Positions 23,741 through 32,827 of a stretch of 55,800 bases of DNA are shown here, in pieces. This stretch comes from Gammaproteobacteria bacterium (GTDB lineage: Bacteria; Pseudomonadota; Gammaproteobacteria; Steroidobacterales; Steroidobacteraceae): positions 1 to 55,800 of the forward strand of contig RFOD01000010.1 of the NCBI GenBank assembly GCA_009926865.1, given 5' to 3'. Each line of letters starts with the position of its first letter. Position 1 is the first letter of the stretch. The position numbers and the translations under genes are program-made. The notes beneath the pieces are model-generated. The model searched no databases, was not told where the DNA came from, and saw only the letters and a list, made by a program, of their open reading frames with translations.

Positions 23741-24982
23741 TCATCCTTGAAGTTGTCGACGAATACGGTGGGCCGCTTCGATACAGTCCTCGAGACTAGC
23801 GACCAAAGAAATACGAACCCGACCTTGTCCGGGGTTAGTGTGAGTGGTGCTCGGGCCTGAGCCTTGACTCGGGCGGGCGAGATAGCTTCCGGGTACCACC
23901 GTGATGTGCTGATCGACGAAGAGATCGCGCACGAAGCGCTCATCATCACCGCTCCAGCGACCCCCCACGTTCATCCAAAGATAAAAACCACCCGCTGGAA
24001 TCTCTATGTCGGCCACGTCCTGCAAGATCTCCTGAACCGCGCGGAACTTCGCGCGATAGGCATCGCGGTTAGCGAGTACATGCGCATCATCCGCCCAGGC
24101 GAGGGTGCTCGCCACTTGCGTGGGTGGGGGCATCGAGCAGCCGTGGTAGGTGCGGTACAGTAAAAAGTCGTTAATCAGGCGCGCGTCGCCCGCAACGAAA
24201 CCTGAGCGTAATCCCGGGAGATTCGAGCGCTTCGAGAGGCTATGAAAGACCAAGCAGCGTGAAAAGTCTTGGCGACCCGAGCGCCAAGCGGCGCCCAATA
24301 AAGAGGGTGGTGGTGATGTTTCATCAAAGAAAATCTCGGCGTAACACTCATCGGTCACGACGATGAAATCGTGCTTGTCGGCAAGGTCGAGCGCACGCGC
24401 AAGCTGAGCTTCACTCATGACGGCGCCTGCCGGGTTACCGGGGCTGCACAGATAAAGGAGTTGCACCCGATCCCAGGTGTCAGATGCGATCTGATCGAGA
24501 TCGGGCAGAAAGCCTTGCTCGGCAGGCGTATCGAGAAATAGGGGCTCGGCCCCTGCCAGTAAAGCGGCGCCCTCATAGATTTGATAGAACGGATTTGGCA
24601 TGGCCACAAGCGGCGGACGTCCCTTGTGATCCGGCGTCGCGTCGATGACCGCTTGAGCAATGGCAAAGAGTGCTTCGCGCGTGCCATTGACGGGTAGTAC
24701 GTGGGTCTGTGGATCGATGCTGCCCGCTGGTAGATCGAAGCGACGCAAAAGCCAATCGCGACAGGCGCTACGCAGCTCAAGACTTCCGACCGTAGTGGGG
24801 TACTGCGCGATGCTGGGTAGCTCGCGGGCGAGCGCTTCAAGCACAAAAGGGGGAGGCGTATGTCGCGGTTCACCGATCGACAACGGAATCGGTGACAAGT
24901 GCGCGGGCGGTACACCGTCTTTGAGTAACTCACGCAAGCGCTCAAAAGGGTAGGGTTGTAGGCGAGCGAGTCGTGGGTTCAT
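23741..24982 (-). CDS. dapC: N-succinyldiaminopimelate aminotransferase
   Basis: DapC is a fold-type I PLP aminotransferase that converts succinyl-amino-ketopimelate to succinyl-LL-diaminopimelate, the step between dapD and dapE. The protein has 413 residues. [12 protein letters not shown] (cofactor phosphate pocket), [26 protein letters not shown] (D and Y contacts) and the Schiff-base lysine in [17 protein letters not shown] are visible, and a C-terminal R in [12 protein letters not shown] binds the substrate carboxylate. Its start overlaps the glnD stop by 4 bases. Position between glnD and dapD is typical of Pseudomonas-like gammaproteobacteria. Confidence 0.95.
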   Translation of the reverse strand: MNPRLARLQPYPFERLRELLKDGVPPAHLSPIPLSIGEPRHTPPPFVLEALARELPSIAQYPTTVGSLELRSACRDWLLRRFDLPAGSIDPQTHVLPVNGTREALFAIAQAVIDATPDHKGRPPLVAMPNPFYQIYEGAALLAGAEPLFLDTPAEQGFLPDLDQIASDTWDRVQLLYLCSPGNPAGAVMSEAQLARALDLADKHDFIVVTDECYAEIFFDETSPPPSLLGAAWRSGRQDFSRCLVFHSLSKRSNLPGLRSGFVAGDARLINDFLLYRTYHGCSMPPPTQVASTLAWADDAHVLANRDAYRAKFRAVQEILQDVADIEIPAGGFYLWMNVGGRWSGDDERFVRDLFVDQHITVVPGSYLARPSQGSGPSTTHTNPGQGRVRISLVASLEDCIEAAHRIRRQLQG

Positions 24983-27663
24983 GGTCGTCGATCCAGCGTT
25001 TCAGTCAGTCGTTCGATGAGTTGTTCGCTCGCTGCGCGGGAGAGCGGGCCGTGCTCAAGATCCGCGACATAAAACACGTCCTCGGCGCGTTCGCCTACGG
25101 TCATGATCTTGGCGCCGAGCAAATCAATGCGCTCATCCATCATGATCTTGCCAATATCGGACAGCAGACCGGGGCGATCGCCAGCGATAATTTCGAGCAC
25201 TGACCGATGATTGCGCTCATCCATACTGACATCAATGCGGGTACGGGTATTAAACATCCGTACCTGTCGCGGCGCACGACGTGAGACGGTCGGGGCTACA
25301 TGGCGAGGTGCCGCCCAGGAGCGGCGCAAGGCCCATTCGATTTCTTCGCAGCGTTCTTGATCGAGGATCGCCGAGCCGTCTTCTTCGAGCACATGATAGA
25401 AATCGATGCTATTGCCATCGCGGGTCGGCGTAATCCGCGCATCGACAATATTGAGCCCGAGTTGATCGAGTACGGCTGTGGTGCGGGCAAAACCATAGGG
25501 GCGATGCGGCGCGTAGATCATGATCGCGGTGGTGCCGCGCTCGCTTTGGGCTTGCAAAGCCACGACCGCTTGCTCCTCATCAGTGCTATCGGCGCGCTGA
25601 GATTGCTCAATGGCGTGGGCGCAGAGGACGGCGGTATGCCAAGCGATTTCTTGGGCGGTATGACGTAGGAAGTAGGCTTCCGAGAGATGTTGCCAAACCG
25701 AATCGATGGCCGCATCCGCAAAGCCACGGGTATGCAAAAGCGTGCGCGCCGAGGACTGCGTCTCGAGCGTGAGCTCTTCTTGGTCAATCGGGCTTTCGAG
25801 ACCTCGCCTGAGCGCCCGTGCGACGCGACCATGAAAATCGTTAAGGAGCGAGGCTTTCCAGCTATTCCAAAGCCGGGGATTAGTCGCGCGAATGTCGGCT
25901 GCCGTCAACACATAAAGATAGTCGAGGTGGGTCTCGTCCCCGACAAACCGCGCAAAATCATTGATGACTTGGGGGTCGGTGATGTCTTGCTTTTGCGCTG
26001 TCAGAGAGAGCTGCAAATGATTGCGGACCAGCCACGCAACCAATCGTGCGTCGTAGCGCGAGAGGCCTTGTTCGAGACAAAAGCTCTCGGCATCCACGGC
26101 GCCCAGTTCAGAGTGATCGCCGCCGCGACCCTTGGCGATATCGTGAAAGAGCGCAGCCAAATACGCGATCTCAGGCTTCGGCAGGTTTTGCATGATGCGC
26201 GAGAGACTCGGTAGTTCATGATCAAACCGCGGCAGCGCGAGCCTGCGGAGATTGCTAACCACGAAGAGTGTGTGCGCATCGACCGTATACGCATGAAAGA
26301 GATCGTATTGCATCCGGCCCACGACCCGCCCGAACGAGGGGATATAGCGACCGAGTACGCCATAGGTGTTCATACGCCGCAATTCGTTCGTGACGCCTGC
26401 TGGCGCACGTAAGATTTCAAGAAAAAGCCGATGATTGCGCGGGTTCTGTCTAAACTCTTCATCAATCAACCAAAGATTTCGCACGATAGCTCGAATCGTA
26501 TGCGCTCGTACGCCCTTAATCGTGGGGTTTTGTTGTAAGAGCGCAAAGACTTCAAGTAAGGTCCAAGGCTGACGAACAAAGATTTCGTCGTCGATGGCTT
26601 CAAGATAGCCATTGGTGATTTGAAAGCGCGCGTTCAGTGCCTCGGGTTCAACGCTGCCATCGAGAATAGCCTCACGAAAGAGCTGTAACAAAAGCTCGTT
26701 CAGCAGCGAGACGTCCATCACCGTGCGGTAATAGCGCTGCATCAATTGCTCGACAGCGAGGGTGAAGGAGGCGTCCTCGTACCCAAAGAGTCGCGCGAGC
26801 TTCATTTGATGGTCAAACAGGAGTCGGTCTTCACGCCGCCCGGTGACGGTGTGTAAGGCAAAGCGTACCCGCCACAGAAAAGATTGCGCGCTCTGCAAGC
26901 GTCGCAGTTCAGCAGGGGTCAAAAATCCTTGTGATTCGAGTTCATCGAGCGTGTCGGCCCCAAAGTGCCGCTTTGCGACCCAGGCGATCGTCTGAATATC
27001 GCGCAGACCTGTTTTGACATTCGGTTCGAGGTTATAAGCGGTATCGTTCGCTTTGAGATGGCGTTCTTGCTGCTCTCGTACTTTAGCGTCAAAGAACTCT
27101 TTGACAGGCCAGACTTGTGCGGGTGAGAGGGCAACTCGCATGGCCTCAAAGAGGGTGCGCGAACCACACAGATGCCTTGCCTCGACGAGCGTTGTCATCA
27201 CCGAAACATCTTGGGCAGCTTGGTCGCGGCAATCCGCGATTGTTCGGACGCTGTGGCCGATCTCAAGACCAATATCCCAAAGAAAGGTGACGAAGCGCTC
27301 AAGCGCGCTGCGGCCATTCGTATCCAGCGTTTGAGGGATCAGGATCAGAATGTCGACGTCGGAGGCGGGGTGAAGCTCGCCGCGACCGTAGCCGCCGACC
27401 GCGATTAACGACCAGTCGGCGTCATGTTCGCTGAGTCGGTTGCGCCAGGCTTCCGCTAAAACCGTATCGAGTAACTGCGCACGCGCGCGTACCAAAGATT
27501 CAATCGGCTCTTCGGCATGAAAGCGCTGCTCGAGCGCCACCTGCGCTTCAGCCAGGCTCGCGCGGTAGCAGGCAGCGCTTGGATCCTCCGCGAGGCGTTT
27601 GCAGAGTTGCTCAGACGTCGGCCAACGGGCCGGCACGATCTCGCCCGCAGGCGACGCACTCAT
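24979..27663 (-). CDS. glnD: bifunctional uridylyltransferase/uridylyl-removing enzyme GlnD
   Basis: GlnD senses glutamine and modifies PII proteins in nitrogen control. The 894-residue length is standard. The nucleotidyltransferase domain has GGYGRGELHPASDVDIL (about residues 90-107). A helical linker follows, then an HD hydrolase domain with FHDIAKGRGGDHSELG near 505-520. Two C-terminal ACT domains are marked by AIMIYAPHRPYGFARTTAVL and VLEIIAGDRPGLLSDIGKIM. The start overlaps the map stop by one base (TGATG) and the end overlaps dapC. All catalytic motifs are present. Confidence 0.97.
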   Translation of the reverse strand: MSASPAGEIVPARWPTSEQLCKRLAEDPSAACYRASLAEAQVALEQRFHAEEPIESLVRARAQLLDTVLAEAWRNRLSEHDADWSLIAVGGYGRGELHPASDVDILILIPQTLDTNGRSALERFVTFLWDIGLEIGHSVRTIADCRDQAAQDVSVMTTLVEARHLCGSRTLFEAMRVALSPAQVWPVKEFFDAKVREQQERHLKANDTAYNLEPNVKTGLRDIQTIAWVAKRHFGADTLDELESQGFLTPAELRRLQSAQSFLWRVRFALHTVTGRREDRLLFDHQMKLARLFGYEDASFTLAVEQLMQRYYRTVMDVSLLNELLLQLFREAILDGSVEPEALNARFQITNGYLEAIDDEIFVRQPWTLLEVFALLQQNPTIKGVRAHTIRAIVRNLWLIDEEFRQNPRNHRLFLEILRAPAGVTNELRRMNTYGVLGRYIPSFGRVVGRMQYDLFHAYTVDAHTLFVVSNLRRLALPRFDHELPSLSRIMQNLPKPEIAYLAALFHDIAKGRGGDHSELGAVDAESFCLEQGLSRYDARLVAWLVRNHLQLSLTAQKQDITDPQVINDFARFVGDETHLDYLYVLTAADIRATNPRLWNSWKASLLNDFHGRVARALRRGLESPIDQEELTLETQSSARTLLHTRGFADAAIDSVWQHLSEAYFLRHTAQEIAWHTAVLCAHAIEQSQRADSTDEEQAVVALQAQSERGTTAIMIYAPHRPYGFARTTAVLDQLGLNIVDARITPTRDGNSIDFYHVLEEDGSAILDQERCEEIEWALRRSWAAPRHVAPTVSRRAPRQVRMFNTRTRIDVSMDERNHRSVLEIIAGDRPGLLSDIGKIMMDERIDLLGAKIMTVGERAEDVFYVADLEHGPLSRAASEQLIERLTETLDRRP

Positions 27664-28443
27664 CAGGTAGCACCTTGTACAGCACCGATGGGCGTCGCTC
27701 CTAGGGTCAAAACTTCAAAGCTGTCGTCGGTGACGAGGACGGTGTGTTCCCATTGAGCTGAGAGTGAATGATCTTTAGTTACGACGGTCCAGCCGTCAGG
27801 TAAGAGTTTCACGAAGCGCTTACCGGCGTTGATCATGGGTTCGACCGTAAAGGTCATGCCCGGCTTCAATTCAAGACCCGGGCTGACCGTAGTGTAAAAC
27901 TTGTGGGTCTTCATGATAAATGCGACCGATCCCATGACCGCAGTATTCGCGCACCACTGAGAAACCTTGTTCCTCGACATAAGTTTGAATCGCGTGGCCA
28001 ATGTCGCCGAGTCTTTGACCTGGGGCGACGACGCGGATCCCGCGCCACATCCCCTCAAAGCAGACGTCAATCAGACGCTGGGCTTGTACGCTCGGTTTAC
28101 CGACGGTGTACATCCGACTGGTATCACCGTGGAAACCGTTACGGATCACGGTGACATCGATATTAATAATGTCGCCATCTTTGAGCCGCTTATCGCCCGG
28201 GATGCCGTGGCAGACCACATGATTGACGGAGGCGCAGATCGTCTTGGGGAAGCCTCGATAGTTCAGGTTCGCAGGGACCGCTTGCTGCACATTCACGATG
28301 TGCTCATGGCACAGGCGATCGAGCTCCTCAGTGGTGACGCCCGGCTGGACGTGGGCACCGATCATGTCGAGGACTTCAGCGGCGAGGCGTCCCGCTTCGC
28401 GCATCTGGGCTTGCTCGGCTGGGTTTTTCAGGGTGACAGGCAT
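27663..28443 (-). pseudogene. map: type I methionine aminopeptidase, coding frame broken near 27870-27890
   Basis: The 5' frame (28443 to 27871) gives 190 residues of normal MAP with metal ligands in INIDVTVIRNGFHGDTSR (two D) and [19 protein letters not shown] (H), then stops after GQPGS. The 3' part in another frame, from about 27886 to 27663, continues [19 protein letters not shown] (E ligand) through [10 protein letters not shown] (second E). The enzyme removes N-terminal Met and is normally essential. The local sequence fits a 5-base deletion between GGG repeats, a sequencing error, or +1 recoding at TCT TGA. All other positions look intact, and glnD follows directly. Whether a functional product is made cannot be decided here. 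Confidence 0.85.
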
Positions 28444-28476
28444 AGGGGCAGGTGTCTTCGGTGAATCCGTAAAGCG

Positions 28477-28505
28477 TTGTTTTTACGGGGACTGCATGGT
28501 ATAAA
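28477..28505 (+). promoter_or_regulatory. sigma-70 promoter of rpsB-tsf
   Basis: TTGTTT (28477-28482) and TATAAA (28500-28505) are separated by 17 bp, with TGG directly before the -10 element (extended -10). The site is in the map/rpsB divergent region and predicts transcription from about 28512, giving an rpsB leader of about 115 bases. Confidence 0.7.
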
Positions 28506-28539
28506 GCGCGGCCTTTTTTGGCAACGTAAACCAATCCAC

Positions 28540-28620
28540 ACGCACATCGAGTGAGCGTCTGCTGGGTGTCCTTCGGGATGGCAGGCGCGGGTGTGCGGAG
28601 GCTTAACCCGACAAGGAGAA
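28540..28620 (+). promoter_or_regulatory. candidate rpsB leader structure (S2 autoregulation)
   Basis: The leader contains a short hairpin closed by a TTCG loop (GTCC TTCG GGAT near 28568-28579) and a second 5-bp stem, CGGGT (28588-28592) with ACCCG (28606-28610), just before the AGGAG of rpsB. Gammaproteobacterial rpsB leaders are known to bind S2 for feedback control. That this leader belongs to that class is inference. Confidence 0.4.
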
Positions 28621-28626
28621 ACGACT

Positions 28627-29649
28627 ATGGCCAGCGTGTCTATGCGGCAGATGCTGGAAGCGGGCGTCCACTTCGGACATCAGACCCGTTTCTGGAACCC
28701 GAAAATGGCGGAATACATTTTCGGCGAGCGCAACAAAATTCACATCATCAACCTTGAGAAGACGCAGCCGCTCTTCGCGGACGCGATGCGTTTCATCAAG
28801 GGTGTCGCCTCCGATGGCGGTACGGTGCTCTTTGTCGGCACCAAGCGTTCAGCGCGTGATCCGATCCAGAAAGAGGCGGTTCGCGCCGGGATGCCGTTCG
28901 TCAACCAGCGATGGCTCGGCGGCATGCTCACGAACTTCAAGACGGTGCGTCAATCGATCAAGCGATTGGCAGATCTCACGGAAATGAAAGCCAATGGCAC
29001 GCTCGAGAAGCGTGGCAAAAAAGAAGGCACGATGCTGCGTCGCGAGATGGAAAAGCTCGAGCGTAGCTTGGGCGGCATCAAAGATATGGAGTCGCTGCCG
29101 GACGTGCTCTTCGTGGTCGATGTGGGCCATGAGAAAATTGCGATTCACGAAGCTAATAAGCTCGGTATTCCAGTTGTCGCCGTGGTGGATACTAACTGCT
29201 CGCCGGACGGGGTCGATTACCTCGTCCCGGGCAACGATGATGCGATGCGCGCCATTTTGCTTTATGCCGGCGCGGTCGCCGATTCGGTTATCGAGGGTCG
29301 GGCGACGGCGCCCGCCTTGTCGGTGGGCGAAGACGAATTTGTGGAACTCGACGAAGACGGCAATCCCAAGCCGAAGTCAGCGGCTCGTCGTCCGAGTCGG
29401 GCAGCGCCGGCTGCACGTCCTGCACGTCGCGGCGCCGCGGCGCCGGCGGCGCGTCGTAAGCCAACGGCTTCGGTCGCCCCTGAAGCGGCGGGTGACACGG
29501 CAGTCGCTGAGGCGGCAGCGCCGGCGGCGGCTGATGCCGAGTTGCCAGATGAGCTTCTCGATGTGGCAGATGGCGAAATCGCTCCAACTGCGAGCGCATC
29601 GGCGCCGCGTCGTAAGACGGCTGGAGCAGCTGCGCCGCGTCGTCGTTAA
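28627..29649 (+). CDS. rpsB: 30S ribosomal protein S2 with long Ala/Pro/Arg-rich C-terminal tail
   Basis: S2 binds the 30S head-body hinge with S1. The core (residues 1 to about 243) is typical: [62 protein letters not shown]. From about residue 244 a tail of some 97 residues follows, made mainly of Ala, Pro and Arg, with an acidic middle ([13 protein letters not shown]) and ending in basic APRRR, so the protein has 340 residues against 241 in Escherichia coli. ATG 28627 has AAGGAG upstream; the open frame back to 28591 is leader. It is followed by tsf after 100 bases. Confidence 0.97.
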   Translation: MASVSMRQMLEAGVHFGHQTRFWNPKMAEYIFGERNKIHIINLEKTQPLFADAMRFIKGVASDGGTVLFVGTKRSARDPIQKEAVRAGMPFVNQRWLGGMLTNFKTVRQSIKRLADLTEMKANGTLEKRGKKEGTMLRREMEKLERSLGGIKDMESLPDVLFVVDVGHEKIAIHEANKLGIPVVAVVDTNCSPDGVDYLVPGNDDAMRAILLYAGAVADSVIEGRATAPALSVGEDEFVELDEDGNPKPKSAARRPSRAAPAARPARRGAAAPAARRKPTASVAPEAAGDTAVAEAAAPAAADAELPDELLDVADGEIAPTASASAPRRKTAGAAAPRRR

Positions 29650-29672
29650 GTACGATCCGGGCACGATCGGGA

Positions 29673-29702
29673 TCGCGCGCTAGGGTAGGGCTCTGCGCGC
29701 GA
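29673..29702 (+). terminator. hairpin between rpsB and tsf (possible attenuator)
   Basis: TCGCGCGC (29673-29680) pairs perfectly with GCGCGCGA (29695-29702) around a 14-base loop. No T-run follows. It could reduce readthrough or protect the rpsB message, but it may be a by-product of alternating GC sequence. Confidence 0.35.
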
Positions 29703-29749
29703 GTCAAAACGGTTGAGAGATAACGCTCGAAGGAGCGTGGGAGTGAGTC

Positions 29750-30649
29750 ATGAGTGTGACTGCTGAGGCTGTCAAACAACTGCGCGAGCGTACGGGCGCC
29801 GGCATGATGGAATGCAAAAAGGCGCTGGTCGAATGTAATGGGGATCTCGACGCAGCAGCCGAGTTGATGCGTAAGCAAGGTCTTGCGAAAGCCGATAAAA
29901 AGGCTTCGCGTGTCGCGGCCGAAGGCGTGGTCGCCTTGGCGGTGGCGGCGGACGGTAAGTCAGCCGCGATGGTGGAGGTTAACTGCGAGACGGATTTTGT
30001 CGCGCGTGAGTCGGACTTTCAGTCGTTCAGCGATGATCTCGGTCAGCTCGTGCTGGCGCAGGCGCCTGCCTCGATCGAAGCACTGGCGTCACTCGCGTTT
30101 CCGAGTGGCGAAAATGTGGATGAGCGGCGTCGGGCACTCATCGCGAAAATCGGCGAGAACATCAGCATCCGTCGGTTTGCGACGCTACAGAGCACAGGCG
30201 TGCTCGGCGCTTACCGGCACGGTACGCGTATCGGTGCGCTGGTGGCGCTCGAAGGGGGTGATGAGTCCTTGGCGCGGGATCTGGCCATGCATGTGGCGGC
30301 CAGCAATCCCGAATACTTGTCGATGAACGATGTGCCCGCTGAGGTGATCGCCAAAGAGCGCGAGATCGAGACCGAGAAGGCACTCGGTGAAGGCAAGCCT
30401 GCCGATATCGTTGCCAAGATGGTCGAAGGCCGTATTCGTAAGACGCTCAATGAAAAAGCGTTCTTGGGGCAGCCTTTTGTCAAAGATCCGGACCAGACCG
30501 TCGAGAAATTACTTAAGAGCGCCAAAGCCGAGGTCAAAGGTTTTGAACGACTTGAGGTCGGTGCCGGTATCGAGAAAAAACAAGACGACTTTGTCGGCGA
30601 GGTGATGGCCCAGGTCAAGGCCAGCACCGGCCCGGCAGCCGGAAAATAA
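29750..30649 (+). CDS. tsf: translation elongation factor Ts
   Basis: EF-Ts is the nucleotide exchange factor of EF-Tu. The 299 residues match the gammaproteobacterial long form. The N-terminal UBA-like domain is LRERTGAGMMECKKALVECNGDLDAA. The core begins with KADKKASRVAAEG and includes the TDFV motif (NCETDFVARES) that contacts EF-Tu, followed by the C-terminal coiled-coil region and GQPFVKDPDQTVEKLL. GGAG precedes the ATG at some distance. It lies in the rpsB-tsf transcript and ends before a strong terminator. Confidence 0.98.
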   Translation: MSVTAEAVKQLRERTGAGMMECKKALVECNGDLDAAAELMRKQGLAKADKKASRVAAEGVVALAVAADGKSAAMVEVNCETDFVARESDFQSFSDDLGQLVLAQAPASIEALASLAFPSGENVDERRRALIAKIGENISIRRFATLQSTGVLGAYRHGTRIGALVALEGGDESLARDLAMHVAASNPEYLSMNDVPAEVIAKEREIETEKALGEGKPADIVAKMVEGRIRKTLNEKAFLGQPFVKDPDQTVEKLLKSAKAEVKGFERLEVGAGIEKKQDDFVGEVMAQVKASTGPAAGK

Positions 30650-30667
30650 TCCTTCGGTGAACACGAC

Positions 30668-30693
30668 AAACCCCGCTTCGGCGGGGTTTTTTT
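30668..30693 (+). terminator. Rho-independent terminator after tsf
   Basis: A 9-bp stem (AAACCCCGC, 30668-30676, with GCGGGGTTT, 30681-30689) closed by a TTCG loop runs into a tract of seven T. The pyrH ribosome-binding site GGAGG begins only a few bases later, so transcription reaching pyrH must read through this terminator or start inside tsf. Confidence 0.9.
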
Positions 30694-30709
30694 CGACAGG
30701 AGGCGGAAG

Positions 30710-31432
30710 ATGTCAGCAGGGGTCAAATATCAACGCATTCTGGTAAAGCTCTCGGGCGAGGCGCTCATGGGTGGTGGGGACTACGGGATTGATCCGGTCA
30801 TCCTCAAGCGCATCGCACTTGAGATCCAAGAATTATTGTCACTTGGGGTGCAGGTGGCCGTCGTCATCGGCGGCGGTAATATTTTCCGTGGTGCGGGCCT
30901 CGCGCGTGCTGGGATGGATCGGGTGACAGGCGATCATATGGGCATGCTCGCGACGGTCATGAACTGTCTGGCGATGCAGGATGCGCTGGAGTCCGTGGGG
31001 AGCCACGCGCGGGTGATGTCTGCGATTCGCATCAACCAAGTCTGTGAGGATTACATCCGTCGCCGTGCGATTCGTCATTTGGAAAAAGGGCGGGTGGTGC
31101 TCTTTGGCGCCGGTACCGGTAATCCCTTTTTTACGACCGATACGGCTGCGGCCTTACGCGCGATCGAAATCGGCGCGGAGCTCCTCCTCAAGGCGACCAA
31201 GGTCGATGGCATTTACTCAGCCGATCCCGTCAAGGACCCAACGGCGGTGCGCTACCCCACACTGACTTTTGATCGGGTGCTGGATGAGCGTCTAGCCGTG
31301 ATGGATGCGACCGCGATCGTGATGTGTCGCGATAACCAATTACCGCTACAGGTCTTTAATCTCAATAACGGTGGAGATTTGCTACGAATTGTGCGCGGTG
31401 AGGACGTCGGGACCGTCGTGACCTGCGCCTGA
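30710..31432 (+). CDS. pyrH: UMP kinase
   Basis: PyrH is the amino-acid-kinase-fold enzyme that makes UDP from UMP and is allosterically controlled by GTP and UTP. The 240 residues match the family. [13 protein letters not shown] (phosphate loop with K), [29 protein letters not shown] and the [11 protein letters not shown] segment are diagnostic. GGAGG stands 7 bases before the ATG. Order tsf-pyrH-frr is conserved across bacteria. Confidence 0.98.
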   Translation: MSAGVKYQRILVKLSGEALMGGGDYGIDPVILKRIALEIQELLSLGVQVAVVIGGGNIFRGAGLARAGMDRVTGDHMGMLATVMNCLAMQDALESVGSHARVMSAIRINQVCEDYIRRRAIRHLEKGRVVLFGAGTGNPFFTTDTAAALRAIEIGAELLLKATKVDGIYSADPVKDPTAVRYPTLTFDRVLDERLAVMDATAIVMCRDNQLPLQVFNLNNGGDLLRIVRGEDVGTVVTCA

Positions 31433-31512
31433 CCTGACCGCACGCGTTTGCGGTTACACTCTGTCTCATTGGCCGACCTTCGGGTGGGCCGCTTGCATTC
31501 AGGATAAGAGCC

Positions 31513-32070
31513 ATGATCGAAGATCTGAAAAAAGACGCGACGGCGCGCATGGGTAAGTGCGTGCTGCAGTTTCAGGCAGACCTGAAAAAGATGCGTACGG
31601 GTCGTGCGCATCCGAGTTTGGTCGAAAATTTGAAGGTCGATTATTACGGCAGCGAAATGCCGCTTAATCAGGTGGCGAATATCACGGTCGAGGATGCACG
31701 TACCTTGGTCGTGACGCCCTGGGATAAGGGCGCGGTGCAGGCCATCGAAAAGGCCATCTACAAATCAGATTTGGGCCTGACTCCAAACACGGCTGGTACC
31801 GTCATTCGCGTGCCGCTGCCGCCGCTCACTGAAGAGCGTCGTCGCGATATCACAAAGGTCGTGCGCGGTGATGCGGAGAATGCTCGCGTTGCGGTTCGTA
31901 ATGTTCGGCGCGACGTACTGCAGGACTCCAAAGAAGCGCTCAAAGAAAAGCTGATCAGTCAGGACGAAGAGAAGAAGGTCCAAGAAGAGATTCAGAAGCT
32001 GACCGATAAGCACGTCGCCGAAATCGATCAAGCGCTAGCCGAGAAAGAAAAGGAAATCATGCAGGTCTAA
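31513..32070 (+). CDS. frr: ribosome recycling factor
   Basis: RRF splits post-termination ribosomes together with EF-G. The 185-residue length is exact for the family. The three-helix bundle is broken by the beta domain beginning at [21 protein letters not shown]. The signatures [13 protein letters not shown] and [15 protein letters not shown] are present, and the last helix is [29 protein letters not shown]. The 80-base gap from pyrH contains a small imperfect GGCC/GGCC hairpin with a TTCG loop but no T-run. Confidence 0.98.
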   Translation: MIEDLKKDATARMGKCVLQFQADLKKMRTGRAHPSLVENLKVDYYGSEMPLNQVANITVEDARTLVVTPWDKGAVQAIEKAIYKSDLGLTPNTAGTVIRVPLPPLTEERRRDITKVVRGDAENARVAVRNVRRDVLQDSKEALKEKLISQDEEKKVQEEIQKLTDKHVAEIDQALAEKEKEIMQV

Positions 32071-32086
32071 TGGGCCTGTTTGTTTT

Positions 32087-32827
32087 ATGGCCCTGCCGCG
32101 ACACATTGCGATCGTGATGGACGGCAACGGCCGCTGGGCCGAAGCCCGTGGTGAGCCGCGTACGGCCGGACATCGGGCGGGGCTTGAGCCGGTACGCGCT
32201 ACGATCAAAGAATGCAGTCGTCTCGGAATCGAGGCGCTGACGATCTTCGCCTTCTCGAGTGAAAACTGGCGACGACCGCAAGCGGAAGTGACGACGCTTA
32301 TGAGTCTTTTCATGGAAGCACTCGAGCGTGAGGTCGCTGAACTTCACGTCAATGCGGTACGCGTCAAAGTCATCGGTGATCGGCGGCAACTTGGTGTGCG
32401 TTTGCAACAAAGAATTGCCGAAGCTGAGGCGCTGACAGCGGCCAATACGGGCCTCAAACTACAGGTTGCCGTGAGCTACGGCGGGCGGTGGGATATTCTC
32501 GAGGCGACGCGAGAAGTCGCCAAAGAGGTGGCGAGTGGTCAGTTACGCGCAGAGGATATCGATGAAGCGCGCTTGTCGGCTGCTTTACAACTTGCAAATT
32601 TGCCCGATCCAGATTTATTCATCCGAACAGGCGGCAACCATCGCGTCTCCAATTTTCTGTTATGGAATATTGCGTACGCCGAGCTCTATTTCAGCGATAT
32701 TCTTTGGCCCGACTTTGACGCGCAAGCGCTAGCGAACGCGCTAGCCGATTTTGAGCAGCGTGAGCGTCGCTTTGGTATGACGGGCCATCAGGTCAGTGGC
32801 GCGGTGTCTGGCGGGCCGAGCGCATGA
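32087..32827 (+). CDS. uppS: undecaprenyl diphosphate synthase (cis-prenyltransferase)
   Basis: UppS builds the C55 lipid carrier for peptidoglycan and O-antigen from FPP and IPP. The 246 residues include HIAIVMDGNGRWAEARG (catalytic Asp in MDGNG), FAFSSENWRRP, and IRTGG with SNFLLWNIAYAELYFSDILWPDF. One residue is unusual: the Glu normally found in the GGExR segment is Asn (GGNHR, codon 184 at 32636-32638). The other acidic and arginine residues remain. It begins 17 bases after frr and its stop overlaps the cdsA start by 4 bases. Confidence 0.96.
   Translation: MALPRHIAIVMDGNGRWAEARGEPRTAGHRAGLEPVRATIKECSRLGIEALTIFAFSSENWRRPQAEVTTLMSLFMEALEREVAELHVNAVRVKVIGDRRQLGVRLQQRIAEAEALTAANTGLKLQVAVSYGGRWDILEATREVAKEVASGQLRAEDIDEARLSAALQLANLPDPDLFIRTGGNHRVSNFLLWNIAYAELYFSDILWPDFDAQALANALADFEQRERRFGMTGHQVSGAVSGGPSA

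Noticed and set aside
31471-31490. Hairpin GGCC...GGCC with TTCG loop between pyrH and frr
   Set aside because: The stem has mismatches and no T-run follows, so it is not a credible terminator.
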